Source of the DNA: Dendrobium chrysotoxum
Taxonomy: Eukaryota; Streptophyta; Magnoliopsida; Asparagales; Orchidaceae
Assembly: GCA_019925795.1 (NCBI GenBank)
Contig: CM034314.1
Coordinates: 21,879,774 to 21,943,773, forward strand
Reading direction: 5' to 3'
DNA length: 64,000 nucleotides
Shown: positions 20,831-31,710 of the stretch, piece by piece
Numbering within the stretch: the stretch's first letter is position 1
Layout of the letters: each line of letters begins with the position of its first letter
Notes under the pieces: generated by a model
Told to the model about the DNA's origin: nothing
Seen by the model: the letters and a program-made list of their open reading frames with translations, nothing else
Database searches by the model: none
Made by a program: the position numbers and the translations under genes

Positions 20831-23515
20831 ACTAGCTATTTCTTTCAAAAAAACACTTCGTATTATTATTTATTTTTTAAAATCTTTAATTTGTTATTAT
20901 CTTAAGAATTATTAAGTTATAAAAAAACTCATAAAAATAGTTCTTAAATTATCATCAAATGCAAGAGTTAAAATTTTAAATTGAATCATATCCATGCCTA
21001 GAATTAGCCATTGGAGCACTATATCGAATTAATCTAAAAATATGCGAAACATCACATTAGAAGCCATTTTACTTAACCACGTAGGCGTTAGAGCTACTTG
21101 CTTGACACACAGCAAAACGCCCTCCAACATATTTTACCCTATTTATTTTTTTAAACAAATATAAATATTAGATATAAATTAATTATGCATAATAAAGCTC
21201 CTTAATTTAAATCATTATTATAATCAAGCTGCTCCAAAGCTAACACATAGTTATCTAATTTTTAAATTTTTAATTTCTATTCTTTCAATAGTTAGCCTCT
21301 CTTTCTTGTTATAACAGTACAGACTCGTCAACATGGATTTCAGCATCACACCCATAGCTTCGCTCTCATATACATTGTAAAAATTAGACTTCTTATCCCA
21401 TAAAAGTTACATAATATCACTTTGTTTAGTCATTCCTAACCTTTATCTATCACTAAAATATCGACTTTGCCACTGTCGGCAAACCTAATTGACTTTGAAG
21501 AAGTACCTTGATATCAGAGAATATTAAAAGAATAATTTATACGTCCTATTTTGCTTCGCATGTGTAGCGTGGGGAAAATGCTCTCTAACAACATATTTTG
21601 CTCTTTAAATTAAATCAACATCACGCTCATATCAAGAATACTCAGCACAGATAACTTTCTCATGCTCATTGCATCTAGTCATCTAGAAAGGAAAAAAAAT
21701 AAAAATGAGCATATTTTGAGTGAAAGACAGTGAGGGAGAAGCCTAACAACGGGATACAGAAATTACTGTAGAGATCTTTTTTAATGAAAATACAGTCCTA
21801 ACTTCGTTCTCATTGTTATATTAAAAAGGATGAATTCTATTTTTACATTATTTAATTCAATCTGTTAGCAGAACGTGTGAAGGCTCAATATTCTTAAAAA
21901 TTATTCTTTGTGAAGCCAATTGCCGTCCGGATGTCTAATTCCGCGGCTCAATACCGCTCAATACCGTGTCCCGAGGCTCCATACCGTTGCTCATATTGCT
22001 GACGTGACTCATTCTGATTGATATCCGAACATAAAATTGCATTCGATGTCCGTACATAATAATCTCTCCTCAATTCTTAACATTATATTGTTTAAAATTT
22101 ATTGAAATGTGATCGGATAAAGGTGAACTTCGATGAAATTCTTCAGTTAAAAACTGTCTGAAGATTTAAATTTCCGATGGTGAGAAAGCTTGGGAAATGG
22201 AAGGAATTTAAAATATTACACAGTTAAGCTTATGCAGCTATAGTATGCTGAAACCAAACCCTAGCAATCATAGCATTGCTCTTTTGGATATCTTAGCTGT
22301 TTTTGAGGTGAAATGCTGTCTTCTATATGGCTATAGATTCCCACTTGCCGCCTGCAAAAGGTCTTTTCAAACTTAAAAGCCTGGCTTGAAAAACGGTACC
22401 ATTCCTTCAAGGTTCGTTCCCGCATTCCCAGCTCATTTTTCAGAATAAACAAAATGACGATAAATCTCCCACATTCGTACTTGGAAAAAAATAAATAAAT
22501 TTTCTTTATTCTTCAAATATATATGATTAAACAAAAAATTTAAGTTGATGTCAAATAATTTAATTAGTAAAATTAACAAGGAATCATCAAAATTAAATAA
22601 TTAAATTTAATATTTTTGTTTGGAGTAAATTAATTATAAATTTATACACATATCAAAATAAATGAAATGGAATCCATGATACAAATACAATGATCATGGG
22701 AGCCAGAGTTTAACTATTAAAAAATTTTGATTTCATATTAAACATTTAAATTTGAAGAAGAATAATAATAATATAATGAATTATAAGAAGAATAAAAAAT
22801 AATAAATTTGTTCTGCTAAAATAAAGATTAAATAATAAATAATAAATTTAAAAGCTAGAAACTAATAGATTTATTTCTTATATATAAGTAATGGTAATGT
22901 TAATTTAATTTAAAGAAATAAAAGTAACAAAAATAATTTAATTTATAATTAAATTTCAATTTTTAAAATACTTAAAATTATATTTTATTAAAATACATTC
23001 TAAAATTCATAGTATATAACATTAGAACAATATAAAAGCCATTATTTGTGCTAGCGCTAAAATGTTCTAAATTAGTGAATGCTTTCTAACAATTAAGAGA
23101 AAGAGAAGCGAAATTGATTCGAACTGATATTGAGTGAAGCAAAATTTTGAAATTAGTTCTGAGTTTTGATTTTTGTAAGAGCTCCACACTTACAATAATT
23201 TTAAGGACTCAATCAATTTTAAGGTCACAATTTATGACTGAAAGTATGTTTAATTTTAAAAGTAAAATCATTAAAAAATAAAGAATTATATCAGGGGTTA
23301 TTTAAAAGTATTAGTAAAAAATTATTCAAGTTTTGTTCAGGATTTCGATCGACTTAGTTGAATATAATTCAGATGTTTCTGCTATTTAGAATTAATGGGC
23401 ACTCTTAAGTATATTATAAACTACATGCACTATATTGAACTTCAGGAGTAAATTTAACTATTATGTTAGGTTAAAATTAATAAAAATGAGAGTTCAAATA
23501 GTAATAATAACAAGT
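20831..23515. other. Low-copy-looking region without identified gene
   Basis: This 2.7 kb stretch shows no similarity to the other elements in the window. Bases 21930-21990 are CG-rich for this region, with short tandem echoes (GGCTCAATACCGCTCAATACCG). On the minus strand, 22261-22452 encodes a 63-residue frame starting MFILKNELGMRERTLKEWYR with ordinary amino-acid use. I recognise no family in it. Bases 22500-23000 are nearly pure AT. It is the best candidate for non-transposon DNA, but a gene cannot be claimed. Confidence 0.35.
22261..22452 (-). CDS. Unrecognised 63-residue frame
   Basis: A 63-codon open frame on the minus strand starts MFILKNELGMRERTLKEWYR and ends CYDC. Composition is balanced (Lys, Arg, Glu, Ser, Phe, Cys), unlike the Ile/Phe/Lys-dominated chance frames nearby. 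No splice partners, promoter or known domain are evident. It could be an exon fragment of a host gene or chance. It lies about 300 bp from the CG-enriched patch at 21930-21990. Confidence 0.15.
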   Translation of the reverse strand: MFILKNELGMRERTLKEWYRFSSQAFKFEKTFCRRQVGIYSHIEDSISPQKQLRYPKEQCYDC

Positions 23516-23518
23516 TAA

Positions 23519-23647
23519 GGTTTCATTTGGGACAACTTTCTTTCTATTTTTTAAGAAGTTTTTTAGTGCAAAAATTTTTAATTTAAAAAATTTTTGTACT
23601 AAAAAACTTTTTTGAAAAATGATAAAAAAGTTCTCAAGTAGAGTCTA
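23519..23647. mobile_element. MITE-like hairpin element
   Basis: The core is a near-perfect inverted repeat with 24-bp arms at 23556-23579 and 23586-23609 and a 6-bp loop; there is one mismatched pair. Outside it, GGTTTCATTTGGGACAACTT on the left and its loose complement ending AGTAGAGTCTAAAT on the right suggest terminal inverted repeats. No target duplication is clear. There is no coding capacity. Confidence 0.5.
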
Positions 23648-23924
23648 AATTAGGTGAGAGAATCATCAATATATTATTCCTACCATAATTCTAGAAATTG
23701 CACTCAGCACCATAGTTCACAAAATCACAACAAAAGGTATTAATGAGACTAAAGGAGTGAGAAATAGAAGAGGTGTTTGTGTTAGAAGCTTGTTGGGGGC
23801 AGACAAATACTTGATTAGTGAGATGTGAAGGAGAGAGTACTTTGTATAGTACCAAGGCCATATAAAAAAGATAAGGAGTTTGTGTTGGAAAATGGAAAGA
23901 AATACGCAGTTCTCAAGCTGAATG

Positions 23925-24158
23925 AGGCTTCGTTTGGTTATCCGATACTTTTTGAAAAAGATAGTTTTAGAAACGGTGGTTAAGAGAATGAAGTTTTCTA
24001 ACAGAGAAGCAAATATAAAAAATCTTCTCAAAACAGCAAAAAAATGAAGTTCCCTAAAAAATTTTACTATAGAAGCGTCATGTATGAACAACAAACAAAA
24101 AATAATTTCGTCGTTTTTAGATAGAAAAGGCGAAATAACGCCCTCTAAAACGAGGCCT
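23925..24158. mobile_element. hAT-like MITE
   Basis: It starts AGGCTTCGTTTGGTTATCCG and ends CTCTAAAACGAGGCCT, so the terminal 11-12 bp are inverted repeats (AGGCTTCGTTT against AGGCCTCGTTTT). The GTTTGGTT subterminal and 230-bp length fit plant hAT-type MITEs. An 8-bp target duplication is only partly visible (TGAATGAG against CTAGTGAG when the ends are shifted by two). Confidence 0.5.
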
Positions 24159-24259
24159 AGTGAGGGTGAAATATCAAACGTCAGCTTTAGAAAATCTTGT
24201 ACTGTATAGAGATATAAAGCATTTGCTTTTATTACGACAAGAACTTGATGAGCCAACAC

Positions 24260-25081
24260 TTTGTTAGATGTTACCCTTTCATGTCCATTTTAATTTCTTT
24301 TAATAATAGACAACATTTTAAGATATAAAGCCTAATAATTTATGGAAAAATTCAACTATAAAAGTAATTAAAAATAACTTTCATAAATTGACAACATAGA
24401 TTACTTCTCAAAAATTACCTTTATATTTTTGAATACTCACAACAATAGAGAAATAATTTATCTTCTTAGTATTGAACGAAAATATTATGAATACATTGAT
24501 AGGAGCTTATAGGGTACATTAGATTTTTTATATTAAATAATCAAAAATGAAAAAAAACATAAAGCTTAAGCCCAATGAAATAATTTCACTTGTTTGAGTC
24601 ATGAATTTCGAAGCATATATATCATTCTAGGTAATGAGAGAAGGCATTAATATAATAGAGATGAAATGATGTAGGGCAAGGTCATAGAAGAAATCTATTT
24701 TTTATGGTAGAAATCTAATTTGTCAACATGGAAAAATTTAAAGATATCTTACAAGTGAAATTATTATCAAGAAAAAAAAAATAAGATTGCATCATCATCA
24801 TCATCATAATCATCATCAAGAGGTAGACATTAAAAAAAATTTATTCATCATCACCATCAGCCATTTATAAAAAGAAGTAATCATCAATTATGATTCAAAG
24901 AATGAAAAGAATTTGCTATTGGGTTTTTTTTGTTGACAGTGGAAGAAATCAAGGGAGTTATCACCATTATAAAGAAAAGAATTTGAAATCACACTCCTTT
25001 CATATGGGATTGATTAAAATCTAGCAACAGAAGAAGCTTCAAATTTCTATCATAAAAAATTTCTTAATTTTCTTTTACCAC
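24260..25081. other. AT-rich flank with ATC microsatellite
   Basis: No gene is visible. An imperfect (ATC)n tract lies at 24791-24820. The sequence just left of 25082 continues directly at 31106 if the intervening copia element is removed, so both flanks belonged together. Right of 31106, features such as TATATAAAGAGGG and ATTAGTATTAGAGTT hint at an older LTR. Confidence 0.4.
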
Positions 25082-25086
25082 TCCAA

Positions 25087-25251
25087 TGTGAGAGCTGCCG
25101 GACGACAGTGACAGGAAACAGAGAGGTAGCGAAAAGATAGAAAAGTATATTGTTAAACTAAAGAGTTACAAGAGCTATATATAGACAGAAACAGGTAAAG
25201 AAGTAAATAGATGCTGGTACAGCTTTAACAGATATAACTCGTGTGTTAACA
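25087..25251 (-). repeat. 3' LTR of copia element
   Basis: This 165-bp LTR reads TGTGAGAGCTGCC...GTGTGTTAACA on the plus strand. It nearly matches the right LTR through AGAGGTAGCG, AGTTACAAGAGCTATATATAG and GATGCTGGTACAGC. TATATATAG may be part of the promoter. Confidence 0.9.
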
Positions 25252-25263
25252 ACCTCCCTCAAA
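25252..25263 (-). promoter_or_regulatory. Polypurine tract
   Basis: On the minus strand the bases directly before the 3' LTR read TTTGAGGGAGGT. This purine-rich primer for plus-strand DNA synthesis confirms the orientation and the LTR boundary. Confidence 0.8.
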
Positions 25264-26228
25264 TTAATCATTCGAGGAATGAATGATTAATTTGGAGTGA
25301 AGGTCATTAAAGCGATTAGACGAGAACGATTTAGTTAAGATGTCAGCAACTTGGTCTTTGGACGGGATGTGCTGGATAGTGATGTGGCCGGAGGAGATGT
25401 GCTGACGAATGAAGTGGTAGTTGATTTTGATATGTTTTGTACGAGCGTGGAAGACGGGAATCTTGGCAAGAGCTATGGCGGAGATGTTATCACAGTGAAT
25501 GATCGTTGGTGAGTGTTGCTCAATGTGTAGTTCGACGGTAAGACGACGGAGCCAGATGACATCAGAGGTGGCGGCAGAGAGAGACCTGTATTCGACTTCA
25601 GTGGACGACTTGGCAATAGTCACTTGTTTCTTGACGGACTGGGAGATGAGGTTGGGTCCCAAAAATGTACAAAAACCTGAGATTGATTTTCGATCAGTGT
25701 TGTTCGAAGCCCAGTCTGCATCGTTGTAGGTACGAAGCTGTACACTATAGGAAATTCAGGTATTACAGGCGATTTGTTAGCCGTCAGTAAGAATGACAGT
25801 TTAACCGCTAGTATGTACCGACGGGTTGTAATAAAAAATCGCCGGAATTAGCGGCGCTATGGTAACCCCCGGTAAGATCGCCGGTTTTATGTTTTACCGG
25901 CGCTATTACCGGTGGCGGAAACCGCCGGTGATAAGTTATTTTTTCCGGCGGCCATAACCGCCGAAAAACCGCCGGATATTGACCTAATATTGGCCATCCC
26001 GAGCCCTTTCTCTTTATTTCTTCAGTTTGCTCTCGCTGCACACGCTTGCTCGCGATCGCACCTCAGGCTAACTGCGCCAGAATCCAACCGCCGACGAGCT
26101 CCCTACGGCTGAGGATCTCGCACATTATATGGTTGATGAGCGCCTTCCGGCCGCCGACGAGTTCCCTCTGCTGACGAGATCCCTTCGGTTTGGTTTTATT
26201 TTGTTTAAAATTTGCAATACCAACAAGT

Positions 26229-26365
26229 CATTTATTTTTGCTTTATTCATGGATGTTCTCACTAGACATTTTGAAGAGGATGTACCTTGGTGTTTGTTTA
26301 TTGCTCATGATATTCTTCTTGTTGATAAGATTAGAGAGGGAGTTCAAGTTGAACTTGATTTTTAG
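26229..26365 (+). pseudogene. RTE LINE reverse transcriptase fragment inside CACTA
   Basis: The frame reads MDVLTRHFEEDVPWCLF and then a segment equivalent to FADDIVLVDETREGVN of plant RTE reverse transcriptases; here it is FIAHDILLVDKIREGV. The catalytic pair is AHD instead of ADD. It lies about 490 bp from the left end of the CACTA. The larger CACTA at 34099 has a related piece at a similar offset, so capture predates the split of the two elements or both insertions used the same source. Confidence 0.7.
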
Positions 26366-26437
26366 GTATTCTAACTAGACATGGATGGTCTTGTTTCTCA
26401 AAATTAATTTGGATTCATGCCAAGTAGGTAGGTCTAT

Positions 26438-26630
26438 TATGGAGGCTATACATTTATTGAGAGGTTTTACTTGGGATATGTATGTAGGATATGTATGTAG
26501 GCTATACATTTATTCATGGAGGCTATACATTTATTCATTGAGGCTATACATTTATGGAGGATATGTATGTAGGCTATTATTGAGGATATGTATGTAGGCT
26601 ATTATGGAGGTTATACATTTATTCATGGAT
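26438..26630 (+). repeat. Minisatellite of about 20-bp modules
   Basis: Two modules alternate: GGAGGCTATACATTTATTCA and GGATATGTATGTAGGCTATT. At least nine modules are visible. The second resembles the RTE segment GGGATATGTATGTAGGAGCT at 26653, coding RDMYVG, so the array probably grew out of the captured reverse transcriptase sequence. Confidence 0.75.
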
Positions 26631-26639
26631 GCTTATATT

Positions 26640-26822
26640 ATTCAAGTCGTTAGGGATATGTATGTAGGAGCTATTACTTGTGTTCGAACACAAGATTGTT
26701 TGACCAAGTATTTTCCTATTTCAATTGGATTACATTAAGGATCGGTCTTAAGCCCATATCTTTTTTCTTTAGTCATGGATGTTTTAACTAGAAATTTGCA
26801 TGAGTTAATTGTACCCTGGTCT
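26640..26822 (+). pseudogene. Second RTE reverse transcriptase fragment inside CACTA
   Basis: The translation gives VVRDMYVGAITCVRTQDCLT, then FPISIGLH, a stop where Gln is usual, GSVLSPYLFSLVMDVLTRN and LHELIVPW. This matches the conserved block of plant RTE reverse transcriptase between motifs A and C. It precedes, in normal protein order, the fragment at 26229 but lies downstream of it, so the two pieces are shuffled or come from separate copies. Confidence 0.7.
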
Positions 26823-29800
26823 GGCTGTCGGAACGCTTCGATACCAGACGGGTTTTGGAGACTGCTGGCAATATAAACTAGCCGCCGAAAATTACCGACG
26901 ACAACTGGCGGTTAGACCACCGGGCGTCGTCGGTTTGGCCACCGAAATATTCATCAACAGACGGCTCACTATAACCACCGGAACCATGATTAAACCGCGG
27001 GAACGGACCGGTGGTTAACCGGCGGTCGCTGGCGGTTATACCATTGGAAACATCGATACCATACGGCTTAATATAGTACCGAAAATATAAACGAGCAGCT
27101 AGTAAAATCGTCGGTCATACCAGGGGTTTTCTCAGCCGGAAGGCCACCAGTGAATTACCGACGGTTACCGACGCTACAACTGCCGGAACATACCGGCTGC
27201 CAAAACTGTCGGAAAGCTGCCGGAATGTATAACCACCGAAAAATAGTCACCACAAATCGTTTCCTATGCTCCTTATACCGTCGGTAATAGCTGACTTTCT
27301 TGTAGTGGTAGATCGTCGAATGCGAGGGGTAGACCATAGGACAGTGTGCCTTTGACATAACGGAGAAAGCATTTGAGAGCTTGGAAGTCTTGAACAGTGG
27401 GTTATTGCATGTGTTGGCAGACTCGATTTGTTGCAAATGCGATGTCGGGACAAGTTATTGAGAGGTACTAGAGAGATCCAGTGAGATGACGATAAAGTGA
27501 TGGGTCTAGGTAAGGTGGACTGTTGCCGAATTTGTGTTTGGAGGGCGGAGGCATAGGGGTTGGTGAGGCTTTGCAGTCAGTGAAGCCAGCCTCATGTAAA
27601 AGCTTGGTTGCATAGTGCTCTTGAGTAAGGAAGTAGCCTGCGGTAGTTTGTTTGACCTGTATGCCGACGAAGAGGGAAACCTGTCCGAGTTGCTTGAGGG
27701 CGAATTGTGAGAGTAGGGCCTTGAGAAGCTCCTGTATGGTGGGTGGATCATTTCCTCTGACAAGAATGTCATCGACATAGATTAGTAGATATATTTGAAC
27801 GTGCTTCTTGGTAAATATGAGTAAGGAGGGGTCAGAATGACAGAACCGGAAGCCTCAGGATTGAAGAAAGGTTGTGAGCTTTTGAAACCATTGCCTTGGT
27901 GCCTGCTTAAGACTGTAGAGTGATTTATGTAGTTTGCAGATGAAGTTGGGTGAGTGAGGATCCACGAAGCCGGGAGGTTGTCGCATGTAGATATCGTCAG
28001 GGACATCCCCGTGGAGAAAGCATTAGAGACATCTAGTTGAAGAATTTGCCAATGGAGATGTAGAGCTAGAGTGAGGAGAATGAGGATGGTAGGCATTTTG
28101 GCGACTGAACTGAAGGTTTCGTTGTAATTTTTGCCGTATATTTGATCGTATCCCAAGGCGAGCCTTATGACGATCCACTTGACCTGTTGGAAGCATTTTG
28201 GTTTTGAAGGTCCATTTGCAGCTGATAATACGTTTATTTGAAGGGGCAGGAATAAGAGACCAGGTCATTTATTTTTGAAGAGCATTGAATTCGTCGGCCG
28301 TGGCATGACGCCAATGTGCTAATTTGGCCGCCTGATTGTAAGTTGTTGGGGTAGTGGTGGAATTAGTGCTGCTGAGAAGAGAAAGGATTTGTTTGGGTTT
28401 TGAAATTCCAGATTTTGAGTGGGTTTGCATGTGATGAGGTTGACGGGCTGAGGGAACTGGTGCAGGTAGAGGTGCAGAACTCGTGTAGGATGGTGGATGG
28501 GGTGTGGGTATTGAGGAGGTAGGCTGGTTAGTTTGATTTGAAGAATTAGAGGAGGATCTGGTAGGTAGAGTTAGAGAAGTGTTTGAGACAGTGGAGGTGG
28601 GAACCACGAGGAGAGGTGGAGTGTTGTTTCATAGAGTTGGGTTAGTGGATGTGGAAGTGGAAGGTAAGGAGTTGTAGGGAAATATATGTTCATGAAATAC
28701 CACATGGTGAGAGATATGGGTTTTTGTGTGTCAAGGTTGTAACATTTGTAACCTTTGTGGCTAGAGGACTAGCCTATAAAGATGCATTGGTGAGACCGTG
28801 GTGAGAGTTTGGTAGGAGTGTAGGGTTGGAGCCATGGATAGCATAAGCATCCTAAAGTATGAAGATGGGTATAGGTGGGGAGCTTGTTATAAAGAGTTTG
28901 ATAGGGAGATTGAAGAGAGATAGATCTGGATGGAGGCGATTGATAAGATAGGTGGCTGTAGAAAGAGCTTCAACCAAGAATTGATTTGGTAAAGTAGAGG
29001 CGTGTAGGAGAGTACGAGTGAGGTCAAGGTGTCTGTGCTTGCATTCAGCTATTCCATTTTGTTTCGGTGAGTGAGGATAGCTTAGTTGATGAAGAATACT
29101 GTGTTCTTGAAGGAAGGTTTGGAAGGCTGTGCTAGTGAATTCGCCACCCCTGGTAGAGCGAAAGTGTTTGGGAGTGGTGGAGAATTGAGTTCGAATAAGG
29201 CTACAAAACGATTTAAATTTGAGAAACGTCTCTTGCTTAGAATGCATAAAGTAAATCTAAGAGAAGCGTGTAAAATTATCGATAAAAATAACGTAGTAAC
29301 AAAACCCATCCAAAGAATGTTGTGGAGCTGGCCCCCAGACGTCTGAGTGTATGAGCTCGAACGGTGAGGTGGTTACCGAAATTCGTTTATTAAAAGAGAG
29401 CTTGTGGCTTTTAACCACATTACACGAATCACACAAAAAAGATTTAGATACATTGTTAAAGTCAAGAATGAATTTTGCAAGCGTTGTCAGAAGACGATTG
29501 TTCGTGTGTCCGAGGCGAGCATGCCTTAATTAAGACTTGTTGATGCTAGTGTGAAGGGCAGTGGGTGGTGTGTCCGGAGCTTTACTAATGTGGTACAGAC
29601 CGTTAAGAAGACGCCCACGAAGAAGCAGACGATGATACTGAGAATCCTTCATTTCAAATCCATTAGCATCAAATGTGATTGAAATTGAATTATCTGACGT
29701 TAATTTGGATACAGATAGTAAATTGTGAGTAAGGGAGGGAACATGGAGAAGGTTGCATAGACGAAGCTTACGAGGGGTATCCGGTAGCGGGAGCAAAACA

Positions 29801-30919
29801 TGATCGGAATTGTGGATTAGTAAAGAGGAGCCATTTGCAACAGAGACTAAATCTGGACCGTGATATGCGGACTGGTGTTGGAGGTTCATGCTGTCTGGTG
29901 TCAAGTGGGTGGTGGCACCGGAGTCTAGGATACAATCTTGAGTCGCCTGGGTTGCGGGCTAAGCTAGCAGAGCTCGGTGTCCGAGAGTTGTGGTCGGGGC
30001 ATACTTGGGATTACCTCTATGGCAGCAGTTGATAGCAATGTGGCCTATTTTGCCACAGATTTGACAGATAGGGCGCGGATTGCTCGAGTTAGTGGGAGGT
30101 AGAAAATAATTGTTTGAAGAAGATGGCCTAGGCGGTGCATTCTTGTTCTTGAGAAATCATTTCTATTTGGGCCCACACATTTGATTATAGGATGTGGCAT
30201 ATAGCGCGGCGATGGAAGAACTTGGGGACTGATCCTTGAGCAGTTCTTGATTGACATGGATTTCCTCACTGCAGAGAAGGGAGTAGAGTGTGTCAAGATC
30301 TGTGGGTAGGGAAGAGGTGTGAATGGAGGTCTTGAAGGAGTTTTAGGAGGATGGAAGTCCGTTGAGGATATATAAAATGATGTCTTCTGGATCAATTATG
30401 GAGCCAGATGCAGCTATATTGTCCACAATATTCTTGATTTGGGAGATATATTGCTGCATGGAGAGATTCTTTAATTGGATATGATGTAGTTCGTTCTTGA
30501 GTTGAAGAACTCGAGAGCGACTTGATGGCTGTAGACGGCGTTCAAGCACCGTCCAGATTTCTTGAGAGGTGGTGGAGGTGATGACATAGGGTAGAACTGA
30601 GGGGGAAATTGTGGAGAAGAGAGCGGAGATCAGGTTACTGTCAATGAGTTGCAAGTGGACATGTTCGTGAGATGAAGTGTCGGACGGCGGAGAAGTGGCT
30701 CCCGTGAGATGTCTGGCATATCCATTTGCAGAGAATTATTGGATAATCTGAATTTACCAGATTGCGTAGTTTTTGGTGGTGAGCGAATGCAGAATGAGAT
30801 TCTTGATATTAGAGATGAGGAATTTGAGCTGCGCCGGAATAGAGAGCTCAGGGGCAGTTCTGGTGAGGAGTGAGAAAGAGGGAGGGAGGGAGGAAGTGGA
30901 ATCTTGGTCCCCCATTAGA

Positions 30920-30933
30920 GGCTCTTGATACCA
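30920..30933 (-). promoter_or_regulatory. Primer binding site of copia element
   Basis: On the minus strand TGGTATCAAGAGCC directly follows the right LTR. It matches the standard methionine-tRNA primer site with one extra base. It marks the right LTR as the 5' LTR. Confidence 0.85.
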
Positions 30934-31100
30934 TGTGAGAGTTCTCGGGACGACAACGGAGAGGAAACAGAGAGGTAGCGGAAAGATAGAAAAGTATATT
31001 GTTAAACTAAAGAGTTACAAGAGCTATATATAGACAGAAATAGGTAAAGAAGTAAATAGATGCTGGTACAGCTTTAACAGATATAACTCTCGTGTTATCA
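30934..31100 (-). repeat. 5' LTR of copia element
   Basis: A 167-bp LTR starting TGTGAGAGTTCTCGG and ending GTGTTATCA on the plus strand. Differences from the left LTR are few and small. It abuts the primer binding site on its left and the TCCAA duplication on its right. Confidence 0.9.
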
Positions 31101-31105
31101 TCCAA

Positions 31106-31710
31106 TACAACGAAGGAAGGCTAAGATATCATATTCAATAAATAATCTAATCAATAATTTATTTATTATCTATATAAAGAGGGAATCAATCAAATATACA
31201 AATCAATAGGCTATGGGTTCATGAGATGGTCGGTCACTCCTGGCTTTAAAGAATTAAATAATATTTAATTCTCATGTTCTTTTGTTTGAAAGTTTATAAA
31301 TATGTGAATGAGTTGTAATATAACAATATCTTCCTTTTATCTTGCATTATAACAAAGAAACAAATAAATAGATGTCCCTCATCAAAATCAATTAGTATTA
31401 GAGTTAAAATTTTAGAAATTTATTGCATGTTAGGTAAACTTTCATGAGTTTTTCCTCATAATAATATTTATTTATATTATTAATTATACTTCTAAGTTTT
31501 CCGGAAGGCTCTTTTATCTTCACAAGTTTTTAAATTTTCTTAGCACCAGTCCTATAGGAGTTAAGGGTTCAACGGTCATCTTGTGCTGATTCTTGGTGAG
31601 TGCTGCCTCTCTTTGGAATCTTACTCAAAAAGTATGTCTTTTTTCTTTGGATATGTTTAAGAGTTTCCCTCAACCTTTCATAAAATTTTCATATTTTTTC
31701 TTGACCTTGG
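31106..31710. other. Flank, possible older LTR remnant
   Basis: No gene is visible. TATATAAAGAGGG near 31173 and ATTAGTATTAGAGTT near 31402 resemble an LTR promoter and a decayed primer binding site, but no partner LTR was found. Confidence 0.3.

Larger units (their letters stand above)
25743..27307. mobile_element. Non-autonomous CACTA transposon
   Basis: The ends are CACTATAGGAAATTCAGG on the left and, inverted, CACTACAAGAAAGTCAGC on the right. GTA is duplicated on both sides (25740-25742 and 27308-27310). Both ends carry many short ACCGGCGG / CCGCCGG-type subterminal motifs (25850-25975 and 26880-27250), as expected of transposase-binding subterminal repeats in CACTA elements. There is no transposase gene. 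Internally it holds two RTE-type reverse transcriptase fragments and a minisatellite. It interrupts copia pol, and the copia reading fits directly across the insertion site. Confidence 0.9.
25264..30915 (-). pseudogene. Copia gag-pol, broken
   Basis: From about 30915 leftward: gag with RRLQPSSRSRVLQLKNELHH and AASGSIIDPEDIILYILNGL (30654-30343); a zinc knuckle CQICGKIGHIAINC near 30060; the protease and pre-integrase region with NLLSVSKLTSDNSISITFDA (29904-29530); integrase core with YPHSPKQNGIAECKHRHLDL (29247-28852); reverse transcriptase pieces between 28268 and 27506 with the catalytic YVDD-type motif near 27770; and RNase H (25662-25264) with STEVEYRSLSAATSDVIWLR. At least eight stops or frame shifts interrupt the reading, and a CACTA element separates reverse transcriptase from RNase H. 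Gag-pol would give particle, protease, integrase and polymerase for copy-and-paste transposition. In present form it is inactive. Confidence 0.88.
25087..31100 (-). mobile_element. Ty1/copia element (Ale/Retrofit-like) with nested CACTA
   Basis: The element has short LTRs (25087-25251 and 30934-31100) with TG...CA ends, a 5-bp duplication TCCAA (25082-25086 and 31101-31105), a primer binding site inside the right LTR and a purine tract next to the left LTR. Domain order on the minus strand is gag, zinc knuckle, protease and pre-integrase region, integrase, reverse transcriptase, RNase H, which is the copia order. Removing the 1565-bp CACTA at 25743-27307 leaves about 4.45 kb, typical of small copia elements. 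The two LTRs are very similar, so this is one of the younger insertions. The lineage is inferred from LTR length and gag/RNase H style. Confidence 0.92.

Noticed and set aside
23717..24259. 180-codon minus-strand frame rich in Phe, Leu, Ile
   Set aside because: It spans a whole MITE with terminal inverted repeats and both flanks, so it cannot be an old gene. No domain is visible.
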